A stretch of 64,000 nucleotides of DNA. It comes from Cenococcum geophilum 1.58 (lineage: Eukaryota > Ascomycota > Dothideomycetes > Gloniales > Gloniaceae). Location of the stretch: NCBI GenBank assembly GCA_001692895.1, contig KV748223.1, positions 124,001-188,000 of the forward strand. Reading direction: 5' to 3'. The notes beneath the pieces were generated by a model that made no database searches, was not told where the DNA came from, and saw only the letters and a list, made by a program, of their open reading frames with translations. Position 1 is the stretch's first letter. Every line of letters starts with the position of its first letter. Positions 25,600-38,160 of this stretch are shown here, piece after piece. A program made the translations under genes and the position numbers.

Positions 25600-27990
25600 A
25601 CTTAGAAAACAAATTATCCTAAGGCTAAGTTGCGCCTTAGGATAGAAAGTAGAAGAGTATAAGTATCTAGGCTCTTTTAGTGCTAATATATAATATAACT
25701 CCCTTAATATACTTAGCGAAATTTAAATACTTAAAAAATAAAAGGAGGTATAAATCCTAATAGATAGCAGAGCTGCTAGTATAGGCTTTATTAATATAAA
25801 CTACGTAAAAACCTAACGCCTAAATTTAAAGAAACTTAATAAGCCCTAAGGCCTATAAGTCTTTAATAGTAAACTCTTACTATATAGCGAACTAATATAC
25901 TATACTCTTATAAAATTGTAAATAGGCAAATACCTTAAATACGTTTCCCTATTTATAATACCCCTAAAGTATTATAAAGTAATACTTAGATACGGATAGC
26001 TAAAACAATATAACCCTTTAATTAGCTAGGTTAAAGAAATACTTAAGTTCTATATAACCTACTGCTAAAGCTATTATTTAAAATACTACCTACCCTATAA
26101 ATATATATATAACTATTTAAATTTAATATAATATAAATTGCCCTTACTATAAATCTTAAACTAATATAATAAAGTTATAACTGCTAATTGCGGTAAAGAA
26201 TGCGAAAATAATATATTAAAACCCCTTAAAATTCGTATAATATAAGCCGCACCCTTTTATTTATTAGTAAGAAAACGAGACTGTAAGATCTTTATTATAA
26301 TACTAAAAGATATTAAAAAGGCGTTAGAACTAAAGTAATATATTAACCCCTAACTCCTTATACCTAAAGAATATTATAATCTAATTAATATATTTAAGAA
26401 ACGATTTATAGACTAACTACCCCTATATTAAGATAAGTATAATTTTAAAATAAAACTTAAACCTAGTATAACGCTAAAGTTTGGCCCGTTATATAGTATA
26501 TCGCGAGAAGAGCTGCTTATAATATAATAATACTTTAAAGAGCACCTAAGGAAAGAATTTATTCGCCTTAGTTAATTACTATTTACCTTATTTATACTAT
26601 TTATTAAAAAACCTAAGAGAGGCTTAAGGTTCTGTATTAATTATTAAGCCCTAAATATAATTATGATTTAAAACTAATATTCAATTCCTCTACTTTAAGA
26701 AATACTTAACTACTTAGCAAAAGTATAATACTTTATAAAGCTTAACGTAGTTACTACCTTTAATTAAATCTGTGTTTATAAAGGAGATAAGTAGTATATA
26801 GCTTTCTATACATAATAGGGACTTTTTAAATACCTAGTAATACTATTTAATATAAAGAACAGTCCTAATACGTTTTAGTAATATATTAATAATATACTTT
26901 ACAAATTCTTTAATATATTTATTACCGCGTATATTAACAATATTTTAATCTATTTATCTTTGCTTTTTAAGTATTAAAAGTATATTTAAATAGTCCTTAA
27001 ACGCCTATAAGACGCGGGTTGATAATACAATATTAAGAAATATAAGTTCTACGCGTTTAAAGTTATATACTTAGGCCTAATTATATCCTACAATAGAATT
27101 AAAATAAGCCCTAAGAAAATCACTATAATTATAAACTAGGAAAGTCCTAGTAGTATATAAAACATCTAAGGATTTCTAAAATTTGTAAATTTTTACCGTT
27201 AATTTATTAATTACTTTTTAAAAATTGTTTAGCTATTAGTAAACTTAATAAAAAAAAAGATTTATATGGACTACTAAATATAAATAAGCTTTTAATAACC
27301 TAAATATTACTTTATAATAACTTTTATTTTTACCTACTTTAATCTGGACCTTAAATATATTATTAAAATAGACTTATCTAATTATATATTAGGAGGAGTA
27401 TTATCGCAATATAATAAGAACGGCGAGCTGCGCCCAGTAGCCTTTCTCTCCTAAAAACTTACCCCTACTAAATTAAACTATAAGATATATAATAAGGAAC
27501 TACTTATAATTATTAGATACTTTAAACAATAGCGTTTAAAACTTAAAGGATTATTATTCCTAATATGCATATTAACGGACTATAAAAACCTATAGTACTT
27601 TATAAATATAAAGTAATTAATATAACGCCAAATTTATTAGGCTAAATATCTCTTATAATTTAACTTTAAGATTATATACTAACCTAGCAAACTTAATTAG
27701 AAGCCTAACTTATTAATATAATAATTATAGGACTTACCTATAAACGCCTCTAATAAACGGATTATAAATTAATTATAAATTTTACTGCCCCCTAAACGCT
27801 TTAAGAAACTACGCCCTATATTTTTAAATAAGGAGCTTAATAAAAATAAATTGGAAATTAATAAGTAGGATATAGAAATTAATAAATTAATAAAGCACAA
27901 ATATAAAAATAACCCCTAGATAGTAGATATAATAAAAGCGATTTAAATAGGGAAATGGTAATATAAGGATATTGTTATAGAACCTCTCCG
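25600..27990 (+). pseudogene. Gypsy element D, protease-RT-RNase H relic
   Basis: A protease-like segment, ILIDSRAASIGFIN (about 25,758-25,800), stands where DSGA is expected (Gly to Arg by transition). RT runs from about 26,450, with FCINY (the LRFCVDYR region) near 26,630. The YxDD area near 26,925-26,955 is altered to a Tyr-x-Asn-Asn form. RNase H and the tether follow at about 27,340-27,800. The relic stops near 27,990 at the start of element E. Element C is a second copy but lacks about 400-450 bp of this RT. Confidence 0.75.
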
Positions 27991-28381
27991 TGACACCTTA
28001 TATACGTCTACCTATTTCCACCGACTTAGTAACTAAAGACTAACCATAAGATAGCAATTTAATAGCAATCTGCGGCAATCTGACAGCAACCTGTTATATT
28101 TTGCTATATTCTACTAAGTTCTACTAAGTTCTACTAAATTCTGTTAAGTTCTGCCAGGACTACTACCTAAATCCTATTCTGCCCTATATATATATTAACT
28201 AAGCAACTAAGTCCATAATATATACCCTTTCTTCCTATTTTCCTACCTTCTTTCCTTATATAACGTCTTAACTTCTTATATAGTTTATATATATAGCTTA
28301 ATAATATCTACTTTACTATATATTACCGCCGCTTATACTTACTCCGTAATACTATATTATGTTAACTTTATATATAACCAA

Positions 28382-29121
28382 GGGCATGTTCGGTTGCAGC
28401 TCCATATTCAATATGGAGGCTCCATATTGTAACGGAAATGGAGCTCAAATATGAATATGAGGGTGTTGTTCGGTAAATCTGACGACTTTTGAATATGGAG
28501 CTCCTCCATATCGGTAAGCGCGTCAAATTTGCAAGCTATACTATATACAGTAGTTGTAATGAGGTTCTTGGCACCGTTTCAATATGGACCTTCGAGCTCC
28601 AGTTCCATATTCCATATCAATCTAGAACCCTCGCATACGCGCTAAAGTAACAACTTCTTATAATATGACGACTCCAAACACCCCAATCGCGATACTGCTG
28701 TCGCATTTACATGCCTTATATAATATTATTATTCTAACCTTCGTGATTACGATAAGCTTGTTTTTAAGGCGTTGCGGGCATTATTGTAGCTCTACAGCTC
28801 CTACGGGAGGCGGGCAAAGACGTAGGAAACGTTAATCGTAGAGAGGGTGTTGGCCGAGGAGGAGGCTCTATTGCTACACTAAAGTAGGGAGTCGCGATAG
28901 AGGCCTGGTGGCAGAGAGGGGCTCATTCGAATTTCTCACCGGCGTTAATTACGAAGTTAAATATGGAGCCTCATTCTGGAGCTGCAACCGAATAATCGAC
29001 TTAATTACAGATTCAAATGAGCCACGGTGGTAGCCGCCACTAATTATAAAACGGGCGACACTAAAAGGCGCACGGATTGAACAGATTATGATATGGAGGC
29101 GATTTGCAACCGAACGTGCCC
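28382..29121. mobile_element. TIR DNA element (MITE-like), 740 bp
   Basis: Terminal inverted repeats GGGCATGTTCGGTTGCA (start) and the complement of GGGCACGTTCGGTTGCA (end) differ at one position. They are flanked by CAA on both sides (28,379-28,381 and 29,122-29,124), a possible 3-bp duplication. Base composition is far less AT-rich than the surroundings, with intact CpA and CpG words, so it arrived after most RIP or escaped it. The TIR start GGGC-GTTCGGTTG resembles PIF/Harbinger-type MITEs, but the CAA flank is not the usual TWA. A second terminus-like segment lies internally at about 28,975-28,996. It encodes no transposase. Confidence 0.75.
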
Positions 29122-29149
29122 CAAAATATAAAACGACCCTAAAGCCCCT

Positions 29150-30140
29150 ATAACGGCCGCTAGTATTATATCTATACTCTAAGAATAACTAGTAGAGATA
29201 TAGAAGTCTTTTATAAACGCCCTTATATAAAACTAAGCCACTTTAAATTAATAATAAGCCGAATAAGAAGCACGACACTAGCGATTAATTAAGGACCTTT
29301 AAGAAGAAATCCGTATACTTAAGATGCCTATATTAGAGCCTTAAGACTAAATACTATCTCTAGAAATGAATACGTGGAATATAAGCCCCAAACCTATAGT
29401 AGCTGTTTACCCTAAACCGATTACTATACTATAACGATCTAAATGGCTACCTAACCCTCCGGTATTTATTGGTAAACGGTAAAAGCTCTAATTATTTCTA
29501 AGCTAGCTTAAGAATAAGCTAACTGGTAATATTAACTGTTACCTAACTAAAGCTAACTAACTCTATTACGCCCTAAGTTAACTAGAAAGAGAGGTAGCTA
29601 ACCTTATTAAACCCCTTTAACTAAACTTAGTATAAAGCCTAGTTATACTTCTTAAAGCTATATATAGTAATCTAAACCGCTAAGCTACTGCTTAGAGAAA
29701 GATAAACTATATAGCTTAAGGAACAAAAAGTTTCCTAATATATTTCTCCGAATTTAACCGTTATATAAGAGAGACTGGCTAGAACGACTCTATACTAGTT
29801 AATAGCCTTATTAAATCTCTAAGCCCTAAACTAAAAACCTCCCTAATAGGCGTAGACCTACCTAGAGCCCTTAATGCCTGTGTAAACGTTATTAATAAAT
29901 AGTATAATGATATACTACGCCTAATACTAAAGCTCGCTTCCTAATATAATACAGCAACCCTATAAATATCTACTAAGTTATTATCTTAGCCTAAGCACCC
30001 TGACGCTATAGATATTAACACTAGGACCCTAGAGTACGCCCTACTAGGGTCCTTTAAATAAAAAAGATGTATTAAGCTAGGCCTTTACTTTAAGTGCGGA
30101 AGTAAGAACTATATCTTAAAATACTGCCTTGTCCCCTTAC
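29150..30140 (+). pseudogene. Gypsy element E, gag relic
   Basis: Capsid-like Gag (about 29,440-29,960), ending in a zinc knuckle at about 30,080-30,133: Y-F-K-C-G-S-K-N-Y-x4-C. Two of the four ligands (Cys1 and His) are now Tyr through TGC-to-TAC and CAT-to-TAT type changes; the other two are kept. Gln and Trp codons are replaced by stops. Confidence 0.7.
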
Positions 30141-30399
30141 CTACGCCCTAAAACGATTTATAAATGGCTAACGTTAGTAACTATTTATTGTACCTAACCT
30201 TAAGCTATTAATTACGGCCCTCCTTGTCTAGTTCTAGCCCTTTTTTTAATAAGCACCGTTTATAAGGACAAAGCTCTAATTAATATTCTATAAGAACCCC
30301 GCCCTAATTACCTCTAAAAGGAAGGTCCTAGAGCTAAGTCGCTCTTTAAGACAGCTCTGCTATAGGATTTTATTAAACATATTTAACGTTATAAACTCT

Positions 30400-31683
30400 A
30401 ACTCTTAGGACTATAGTATAACTATTAACTGCCGCTTCTAGCAGAATAGTTAATAGGCTAATACTTAAATCCTAATTAATATAGGAGCTAGCGGCATAGG
30501 ATTTATTAATAAGATCTTTATATAAGATAATAGTTTTACCCTAACCCCCCTTAACTAGTATATTAACGTATTTAGATTTAATAGTAAACGCACTGTCTTA
30601 GGCTGTATTACCTACGTAGTAGCCCTAAAACTCTAATACCTAAACTATAAAGAACTGATTAAGCTTTTTATTACTACCCTAGGTTACTTAATAATCCTTA
30701 AATAACCCTAGATAAAGCTATATAAGGTAACTATTAATTAAGACAACCTTAAGCTTCTATTTACCGCCTCCTGCTATAAGTAGAAGTGCCTTATAACTTG
30801 CTACTTAGACTTAAAACTAAAATTAAAAAAATCCACTAAGATCTACTAGTCTAAAATTTCTACGACTGTCTACCCTATACCCGAGGAATCGACCAGATTC
30901 TACTGATATAAGATTTCTACTAATGTCTATTCTACGCCCAAGGAATCTACCAGATTCTATTAGTATAAGAATTCCACCAAATTCCACTAATATAAGAATT
31001 CTACTAATACCTACTAAGGATCTAAAAACTTCACTAAATTTTATAAGTTATTACTAAGCACTATACCGCCCCGAGCTATGTAGAAGCTTAAGCTTAATAT
31101 ATAAAAATACTAAAAGGACTAGTATTCTACTATAAAAAGGATTTTTAAAGAACCTAAACCTAAATCTAATACTAACTCTATACCTAATACTGAACCTAAA
31201 CCTAAATAAGAAACTATAGATAATCTAAGCGAGCTTAGCACCCTAGATATCCGCAAAATTAGGGCTACCCCGCTAGCGTAACTTACTAAGAAACCTAAAT
31301 ATACAATCTTCGCTATTACTATAGCTGATATTAAGAAGGCCTTAGTACTAAAGAAGTATACTGACCCTGCTATAAAGGTACTAGTAGAGTACTATAACCG
31401 CCTAAAGGTATTTTTATAAAAGGAAGCCGATAAGCTACCGGAATACCAATTATACGACTATAAGATTATACTTAAAGAAGGAAAGTAGCCTAGATTTAGA
31501 CCCCTATATAGGATGTCCTAAAACGAACTTTAAGTGCTATAAAAGTATTTAGATAAGAACCCAAGCAAAGGATTTATTAGAGTAAGCTCGTCGCCTATAG
31601 CTGTATTAGTAATCTTTATTAAGAAACCTAGTAACGGTCTACGCTTCTATTACGGACGCTTTAAGTATAATACTACGACTACT
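30400..31683 (+). pseudogene. Gypsy element E, protease and RT start relic
   Basis: The protease segment reads ILINIGASGIGFIN (about 30,474-30,515) where an LIDSGAS site is expected. An imperfect repeat of YKxSTxxY-type words (about 30,830-31,010) lies in a linker. The RT N-terminus includes [20 protein letters not shown] (about 31,570-31,629). The frame ends at 31,683 where element B is inserted. Confidence 0.7.
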
Positions 31684-32040
31684 TGAAGAGAAGTCGGAAG
31701 AAGCTAGTTGGTTAATTTAGGCATGGTCTAGGATAGAGCCGATAGAGCTATGTGACGAGGAATAGTAACTAAGGTTACATAACGTTGTACGTAGTATACG
31801 TAGTATATAAGAGGAACGTACGTACAATACGTATAACACGTATCTTACGTATAAAGGGGATTTCTTAGGAGTACGGTTGTGTATTTAAAGGACCACAGTC
31901 CCTACCTAGATAGTTCTCTCCTTTGTAGTGAATCTTAGAATACAATTAGAGTTAATCTATTGGGCAACCACTCCACTAGTTATTATTACGTTATTGACTT
32001 CTTATTTACCTATATACCTAGCCTATTAATAAGTCCACCA
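31684..32040 (+). repeat. 5' LTR of Gypsy element B
   Basis: About 357 bp matching the minus strand of 1,530-1,885. It includes alternating ACGTA-rich runs (about 31,780-31,850), partly tandem in both copies. The inner end is approximate. Confidence 0.7.
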
Positions 32041-32109
32041 TAGTTCCTGCTATAAGGCTTCGTTATATATTCACTACTAAGGTTACGGTATTAACAAAGT
32101 TAAACAATA

Positions 32110-33200
32110 TGCTACTAAAAGTAGCCACTACAATGCTATCGACGGCGGCAACTACTTTAAGATTAGGTAACGACACTAGTATAGCAGATACTAACTTATA
32201 GCAACCTATAACGGTTGGACAACTATAAGAGATAGTTAACCAGTTAACAACTAATAATGCAGCGCTGGAAGAAAGGGTTAATAGGATAAGAGCAGCAAAG
32301 ATTAAGCTACTATTAATTAAGAGATACTTAGGAGAGAGATTAAAGCTTAAAGGATTTCTTATATAAATGCACTTTAAGGTTACGTAAGAAGGGGTAAAGC
32401 TACTAACACTTATGGATCGAATAGCGTATGCGGGATTATTCCTATTAGGAAAGGCACTTAAATAGTTTAAATTTTACCTTATAGAGATATAAGTAAATGG
32501 GATAACGACCATTAATTAAGAGGTGCAGTTTATGTTCTTAAGCTAGGAAGGGTTTATAGAGCAACTTATATAGATATTTGGAGACCTAGAGGCAGTAACC
32601 ACGGCGGAAAGAAAACTTTAAAATATTACGTAACGAACCTTAGTAATTAAGTATACAACGCAGTTCTAGACGTTAGTAATATAAGTAGAGTGGAATAATA
32701 GGGCGCTTATAGCATAGTATAAGTAAGGACTTAAGGCTAAAGTCTAGGACGTAATTATCCTAATAGAAGATATAGACACCCTAAGGGAACTAATAGATTA
32801 AGTAATTAAGATTAATAATTAAATCTACCAAAGGGAACAGGCTAAGAGAGGCTAAGATAGAGTTTTATAGTCATATAAGGTATAGAGTACGCAACGACTA
32901 AAGCTAAGTTAAAAACTATAGTATAGCGCAGAGCTAATAGATCTAAGTAGTACTAAAGAATCTAGAAGATAGAATAAGAAATTATAGAAACCTAGAGGAT
33001 AAGGATTAAGTAATTAAAGGTTTAAGGAGCAGAGGCCAAACTAGGGATCTTAATAGTAAAAGACGTTTAGGCGGACTCTATAGTAAGAAAAATGGTTTAA
33101 AGAAGGAGCTTATATAAATTGCGGAAAATAGGGTTATTATATTAGAGACTGTAGAAGTGGTTAAAGTTACTATATAGTAAAGGGTATAAGACTAGTAGAC
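32110..33200 (+). pseudogene. Gypsy element B, gag relic with zinc knuckle
   Basis: Begins near 32,110 with an Ala/Thr-rich N-terminus followed by helices, which matches element A. The zinc knuckle at about 33,110-33,152 reads Y-I-N-C-G-K-stop-G-Y-Y-I-R-D-C: first Cys to Tyr, His to Tyr, the other two Cys kept. It is non-functional because of many TAG/TAA codons. Confidence 0.75.
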
Positions 33201-33249
33201 AATATATACGTATAAAGGGACGATAATATACTATAAGGAACAAAAGAAT

Positions 33250-35150
33250 ATTTAATTAAAAGTTTTGCGTTTTGTTATAATAACGTATACTAAATTTATA
33301 AGGACGCTAAGTATAGTATAAGCTATTAGCCACAGGAGCCAAGTTTATTAAAATGTTAAGAAACTAACAAACTAGTTCACAGATCGGACATTAAGGACGA
33401 TGAATTCGACATAGGCGAAACATTCCGTAACAATGAGGCAACGAAGGCGGCTTACTAGGAGTACGTAGCTATTGGAGATGTTATATAAGAGGCAGAGGAT
33501 AATTCCGCCATAGAGTAAGGAACATTAGTAGGGATTAAGACCCTACTAGATACGATGTCTATCGCTTCGCAAGACGTAAAAGAAGTAGGATAGTAAACTA
33601 CTTTAGCACTTAATAAAGGCAAAAGGCCAAAGGCTTAAGATTCTTAAGATGAGATAAGAGACGACCAAGATTCTTAAGACGAGATGATGTAAGCTTAAGG
33701 ACCTATAATGGACGATAACCGATAGAGTAGAGTAACGGCTTAGTTCAGTAATATATAAATAAGCTTAGGACGAAGTTTCCTAAAGGTATAAGACTCTTAA
33801 GACGAGATAAGTAAGATTTAAGACTCTTAAGATAAGATAAGAATACTAGTAAAGCCTAGTTAGACTAAGGCTAGAGCTAAGCTTAAGATAAAAGCAAGCT
33901 TAGGATTAAGAATCTAAAGGGGTTAAGAATTTAGAGTATAAATAAGGACACCCACAAATAAGAGGTAAGAGGCTTCTTTATAGATTAGAGAATCTACAGC
34001 ATAAACAGTAATTAGACTAGGAGACAGATATATAGACCCAGAAGACTTACTAGGAGAACGTAGTGTTCGGCCTAAAGATTAAAACGTTAATACTAAGATT
34101 AAAAAGCAAGAAGACTTTAAGGATCTAAGCGCAAGACGCAAACAAAAAAAACTATAGAAGAATTTAGATAGAGAATTATTGCATAGCAAGAATAAAAACT
34201 AGATAAAAGATCTAGTATATTGGGACGTATAAGGGATAGAGCACTAGTACAAAGAATTACTAATAGGCTTAGAGTAGGTATATTAAGAGCTAAGTGGCTT
34301 ACTAAACTAGAAAACGAAGAGGATTTAGGGATCTCTACTAGGTTCAAAGAACGACACACTAAAAGCTATCACAACGTAGTAATAAGAAGATACTTCTTTA
34401 CAGACAAGCCGTATATACTTTAGCAGCTATACTAAAAGTGGTATAGGCAAAGGCATAACGACTAGTAGGAAGATTTCTATATATAGTTGGATAAATAAGT
34501 TATTTAAGACCACCTAATTACAGAGAAGGCTATAAATTACATTAAAGGAGCCTTAATTATAACGTTAAAGGATTTAGAGGAATAATTAAAGGACTAGAGA
34601 AATAAGAGACGCATCTCAATACCTGCGAATAAAGTTATAATATTTAGATTAGTATAATAGAGGTTTAAACTTAAAGATAAAGATAAGTTAAGAGTTAACC
34701 CAAAGCACCTAGTACACTATACGCTATTATGGATTATATACGTAGATAACGTATATAAGATGCATAAAAATCTAAAGAAAAAGAATTAGAAATACCCTAT
34801 AAGGATATATTAGGCGCCAGATAAGCAATAGTATAGAAATGCTAAGTATATATATAGCTGGCATCCAGCAGAAGTTTAAGAGGAAGGAGATTTAATACTT
34901 TAACTAGAAAGATTCCTTATAGAAGAATACTTAGACGGATAATAGTAGTGGAAATGCCTAGAGAACACGTGTCTATAGTATATAAAAAATAAAAAGTAAA
35001 CTAGGTATTAGCTAAAGAGCGAGCTAAGTATATAAGGATTAAGCAGCTAATAGTTAGGAAAAGTAAAGGCCTACGGGACTAAAGGGAGCCAGTGGTAGAG
35101 CCTTAGACCCTTAAAGGAATTTAAAGATAACACCTAAATTTATAAGTTAA
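33250..35150 (+). pseudogene. Gypsy element B, region between gag and protease
   Basis: Acidic/Lys-rich decayed coding. It contains repeated Lys-Thr-x-Asp/Ser-Glu-type words around 33,600-33,850 (direct repeats of a GACTCTTAAGACGAG-like unit), so it was probably a low-complexity linker. The surviving short ORF at 34,220-34,423 is a fragment of this reading direction, not an independent gene. Confidence 0.5.
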
Positions 35151-36348
35151 ATAGTAGGATTAGTAGTTTAAAGCGCTAATAGATAGTAGAGTAACGCGGA
35201 ACTATATCTTACTAATAGTAGTTAAAAGAATAGGTTTACCTTATAGACAGAAGGAGCAACCTTACCTATTAGTTATAATTTTAGGAGATCTAATAGCCTA
35301 CGGAGGAGGGATTATTAATCTTAAAATAGGACCTATTTAGATAACCATTAAAGGAAGATAAATTAAGATGTCTTTTAATATCCTACTATTAGGACGGGAT
35401 AAGGCAGTATTAAGCATGCCTTAGTTACAGGAATATAATCTAAGGATTAATTAGATTATAGGTTAGGTCGATATTAGGAATACTTAACGCTATAAGATGT
35501 AATAACAAGCTAAGTTAGTATGGTACTAAGTAGGAGCAACCTATAAAGAAACGGAAAAAGGGCTAAGCCATATACTAAAGAGATACTATAAGTATAGCAA
35601 GAAACTCTAGTTACTAGAAAGTAAAAAGCTATTAGAGTATATAGTATAGGACTATAAGATAGAGTTAGAACCAGGAATAAGTTTAAGGTTTTTTCCAATT
35701 TATAAGCTTACTAAAGAGGAAGGTAGAGTATTAAAAGAGTTTATCTAAGAAAACCTATAAAAGGGATATATTAGACCATCGCAGTTATTAGCAGGTTATC
35801 TAGTACTATTTATACCAAAGAAAAACGGTAAACTAAGGCTATATATCGACTATAAACAGTTAAATAGCATTACTAGAAAGGATAGGTATCCTTTACCCTT
35901 AATTAGTAAAATCTAAGATAGGATAGGCAACGTATAAATCTTTACAAAGATAGATCTAAGGTAGGCGTACTATTAGATCTAAATTAAGAAAGGCGATAAA
36001 TGGAAGGCAGCCTTTAGGTCAAAGGAAGGACTATATAAACTATTAGTTATACAATTCGGGCTTATAAACACACTAGTAACGTTTTAGAAGCGTATTAATA
36101 ATATATTAGGAGAATACTTAAATAAATTTGTTATAGTATACCTTAATAATATTATTATCTACTTAATAACTAAGGAAGAACACGGGGAACATGTTAAATA
36201 GGTCTTAAAGAGACTATAAAAAGAATAGATGCTAGTAGCAATTAAGAAATACAAGTTCTTCACTAAAAAGACTAATTTTATTAGATTTATTATTAAACTA
36301 AGCCAACTTAGCATAGATTTAAAGAAGATTAAGGCTATAGCAAATTGG
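35150..36348 (+). pseudogene. Gypsy element B, protease and RT relic
   Basis: Retropepsin-like site ALIDSRVTRNYI at 35,173-35,208, where DSGAT would be expected; Gly-to-Arg and Ala-to-Val are both transitions. [22 protein letters not shown] (about 35,830-35,890). The palm box FVIVYLNNIIIYL at about 36,128-36,166 corresponds to the family FVxVYLDDIL with both catalytic Asp changed to Asn. The thumb region KYKFFTKKTNFIRFII follows. The ORF at 36,229-36,450 is the tail of this RT running into the next element. Confidence 0.85.
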
Positions 36349-36351
36349 CAA

Positions 36352-36790
36352 TGTCACGGGATGGGGGCAGTGGCTATAAAGCGTATGTATTTGAGGAGTC
36401 TACAAGACGTTACGCGATTGATCGTAAGGGTCGAGGGCGTAAGGAGGTGATATACCTACGTGTAGCTGATATAAGCTGTACGCGAGGTGTACGTAAGAGC
36501 ACGGGGCTCTCCTATAGAGGCCCCTGCGGTGGGGTTCTGTAATACTACCCCCCCTCTTATAGAGGCGGAGCTCCGGCGACGCTGTGGTTACTATATATAT
36601 ATAGAAGAGACACTTAAGGTATAGAAACCATCTTTATCGTCGGCTGTATATTCCTATACTTATATATAGTCGCGCTTCCAATTACTTAACTTTTGCTAAT
36701 TTAGTACGTAGTATACGATTTCCTTAGCTACTTAGTTAAGGTCGTTTAGATCCGCACCTATCCGCTTCTAGTATTTTAAGGAGGAGTATA
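36352..36790. repeat. LTR-like sequence at the junction with element B
   Basis: Starts TGTCACGGGATGGGGGC directly after the B coding sequence. It is less RIP-damaged than its flanks, with GC-rich stretches at 36,420-36,570, a TATA run at about 36,583-36,602 and no coding. It looks like an LTR or other element terminus. I find no partner copy in the window, so it may be a solo LTR or one end of element H. The orientation is unresolved. Confidence 0.45.
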
Positions 36791-37500
36791 CTTAAATAAA
36801 GTATAGCCTAATTTAAGAAGGGTCTAGGTTACGACGGTCTATATTAGCTTATATAGAATTCTAGCTAACGACCTTCCTTCTATATTTATAAAGAAATACT
36901 ATAAACGCGTCCTTAAAATTAGATATTTTAAGACTATTAGCTAATATCCCTACTATCCGCTATTTTATAAGACTAAGACCGTATTAGGATATATAGGCGT
37001 ATTAATCCGTTTTTAAACCCTAAGGAGTTAATTGCATATCAATATAACGTATTAGTTTAGTTAATTATAGTAATATACTACGTTCTGGGGTAGATATAGT
37101 CCTGGAATTATAATATAATAACTAACTCTCTGTTACTAGTATAGATACGCACTAGGTGTTATATAGGTAGATATATAACTTAAAATTACTCTATTTATTT
37201 ATTTAATTTTAATACGCCTTTATAGCGTACTTATAGGCAGCTTCTCCGTTTAATATATTATAACTATTAGTAGTACTAAACTGGCAGATATAATTTATAA
37301 AATAGATTATAGTATAAAACTTTAGGAAGTTAAAATGCCCCTTATCTAAATCCCTTACCTTAGGTTAGAAACCTTAAAACACTTCTTTTAGTTTATTAAT
37401 CTAATATAGCGCATGCTCTATATACCGGAGTATCTCCTTATTATAAGTTTGGTACTATACTATAGTAATAAAATCTAGTATTGCCTAAGTAAAGTGTATT
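36791..37500. other. Unassigned AT-rich degenerate sequence
   Basis: RIP-type stops in every frame on both strands. No domain was recognised. It probably belongs to the element whose gag lies at 37,500-38,160. Confidence 0.4.
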
Positions 37501-38160
37501 ATATATAGTGCCTTACTAGTAAAAAGTGAAGCTAGGGCTAGCGGCATATTGATATCTCTTTAATATCTTTCCGAACCCCTTCTAGGACAAGCCCTTATAA
37601 TCTCCCTACTATAAGGTAATAGCAATTAGGGGCTAACTATAAGAAGAGGGGGGGGCAATATAAGGGATATTATTGCGGTTACCTTAGGTTGCCCTTAGAA
37701 CAACCCCTAAATACCTTTTAGATAGTTACTAGTTACGTACTAGAGGCATATACCTATAGTATATAGTTTCTATAATCCTAAAGGCCTTACCTCTTTAAGG
37801 ATTTATCTCTTTTGCCAATTTATTCTATTCTATAATTATATCCTTATAACCCCTTATATAAAGCTTCTAATTATTAAATATAGAGTTAGTCCCATCTATA
37901 AGTAATAAGGGGTCTGTAACCTTCGCGGATCTTAATAGTATAGTGCGTTAGGCTAGTGCCTTAAGGACTGTAGTAAGTCTATTTAATAGGTTTTCTTAAA
38001 ATATAGGGGTGTTTCTAGTTTTAAGCAGTTCTCATAGCCGTTTAATTTTAGTATTAGCTGCTGTAAGCTCCGCCTAGAGGATTAAAATATTAATTATTTC
38101 TTCGTCTAAGGTATTTATAGTTCCTATAGCTGCCTTACCTACTACTATATTTTGTGGCAT
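37500..38160 (-). pseudogene. Gag-like relic of LTR element H
   Basis: On the minus strand an ATG at 38,158-38,160 opens MPQNIVVGKAAIGTINTLDE, then a helical N-terminus. Next comes a segment with KVTDP-LLLIDGTN-IFNN-KLYIRGY (about 37,925-37,850), similar to the DP-L-DG-x-FENWK-x-Q-GK motif of fungal retrotransposon Gag proteins. Stops at Gln/Trp positions are frequent. Downstream Gag is too decayed to follow. A TTCTGCTAAG-like motif near 38,550-38,600 suggests that the LTR lies upstream. Confidence 0.5.

Larger units (their letters stand above)
12920..27990 (+). mobile_element. Gypsy element D, split by two LINEs
   Basis: A plus-strand Ty3/Gypsy element in three pieces: 12,920-13,380, 18,930-19,149 and 24,707-27,990. 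Its collinearity with the reverse complement of element C (51,983 down to 43,440) proves the pieces belong together. It begins TGTAACGGGACTAGCC at 12,920. The 5' LTR runs to roughly 13,260. It includes gag with a decayed zinc knuckle, protease, RT and RNase H. Integrase and 3' LTR are absent, apparently displaced or lost where element E starts. It is very AT-rich and full of stops, and is among the most RIP-damaged sequence in the window. Confidence 0.75.
27991..31683 (+). mobile_element. Gypsy element E (5' part), interrupted by a TIR element
   Basis: Plus-strand Ty3/Gypsy relic of another family. A probable LTR starts TGACACCTTATATACG at 27,991; the boundary is inferred from the loss of D coding. 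It includes leader, gag (29,300-30,140), protease (about 30,470) and the start of RT (about 31,490-31,670). The RT is cut inside the segment equivalent to RFCVDYR by the LTR of element B at 31,684. It has strong RIP-type decay. The TIR element at 28,382-29,121 lies in the LTR/leader region. Confidence 0.65.
31684..36351 (+). mobile_element. Gypsy element B (LTR-gag-protease-RT), same family as A
   Basis: Plus-strand Ty3/Gypsy element inserted in the RT of element E. The 5' LTR is at 31,684-32,040, gag at about 32,110-33,200, protease at about 35,173-35,450 and RT at about 35,690-36,348. It is cut at 36,351 by an LTR-like end that begins TGTCACGGG. The 5' half matches element A in inverted orientation. 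RNase H, integrase and the 3' LTR are missing. Decay is moderate: short ORFs of 60-80 codons survive but are fragments. Confidence 0.8.

Noticed and set aside
28640-28960. Transposase fragment inside the TIR element
   Set aside because: Short open stretches exist on both strands but none shows a catalytic motif, so the element is called non-autonomous.
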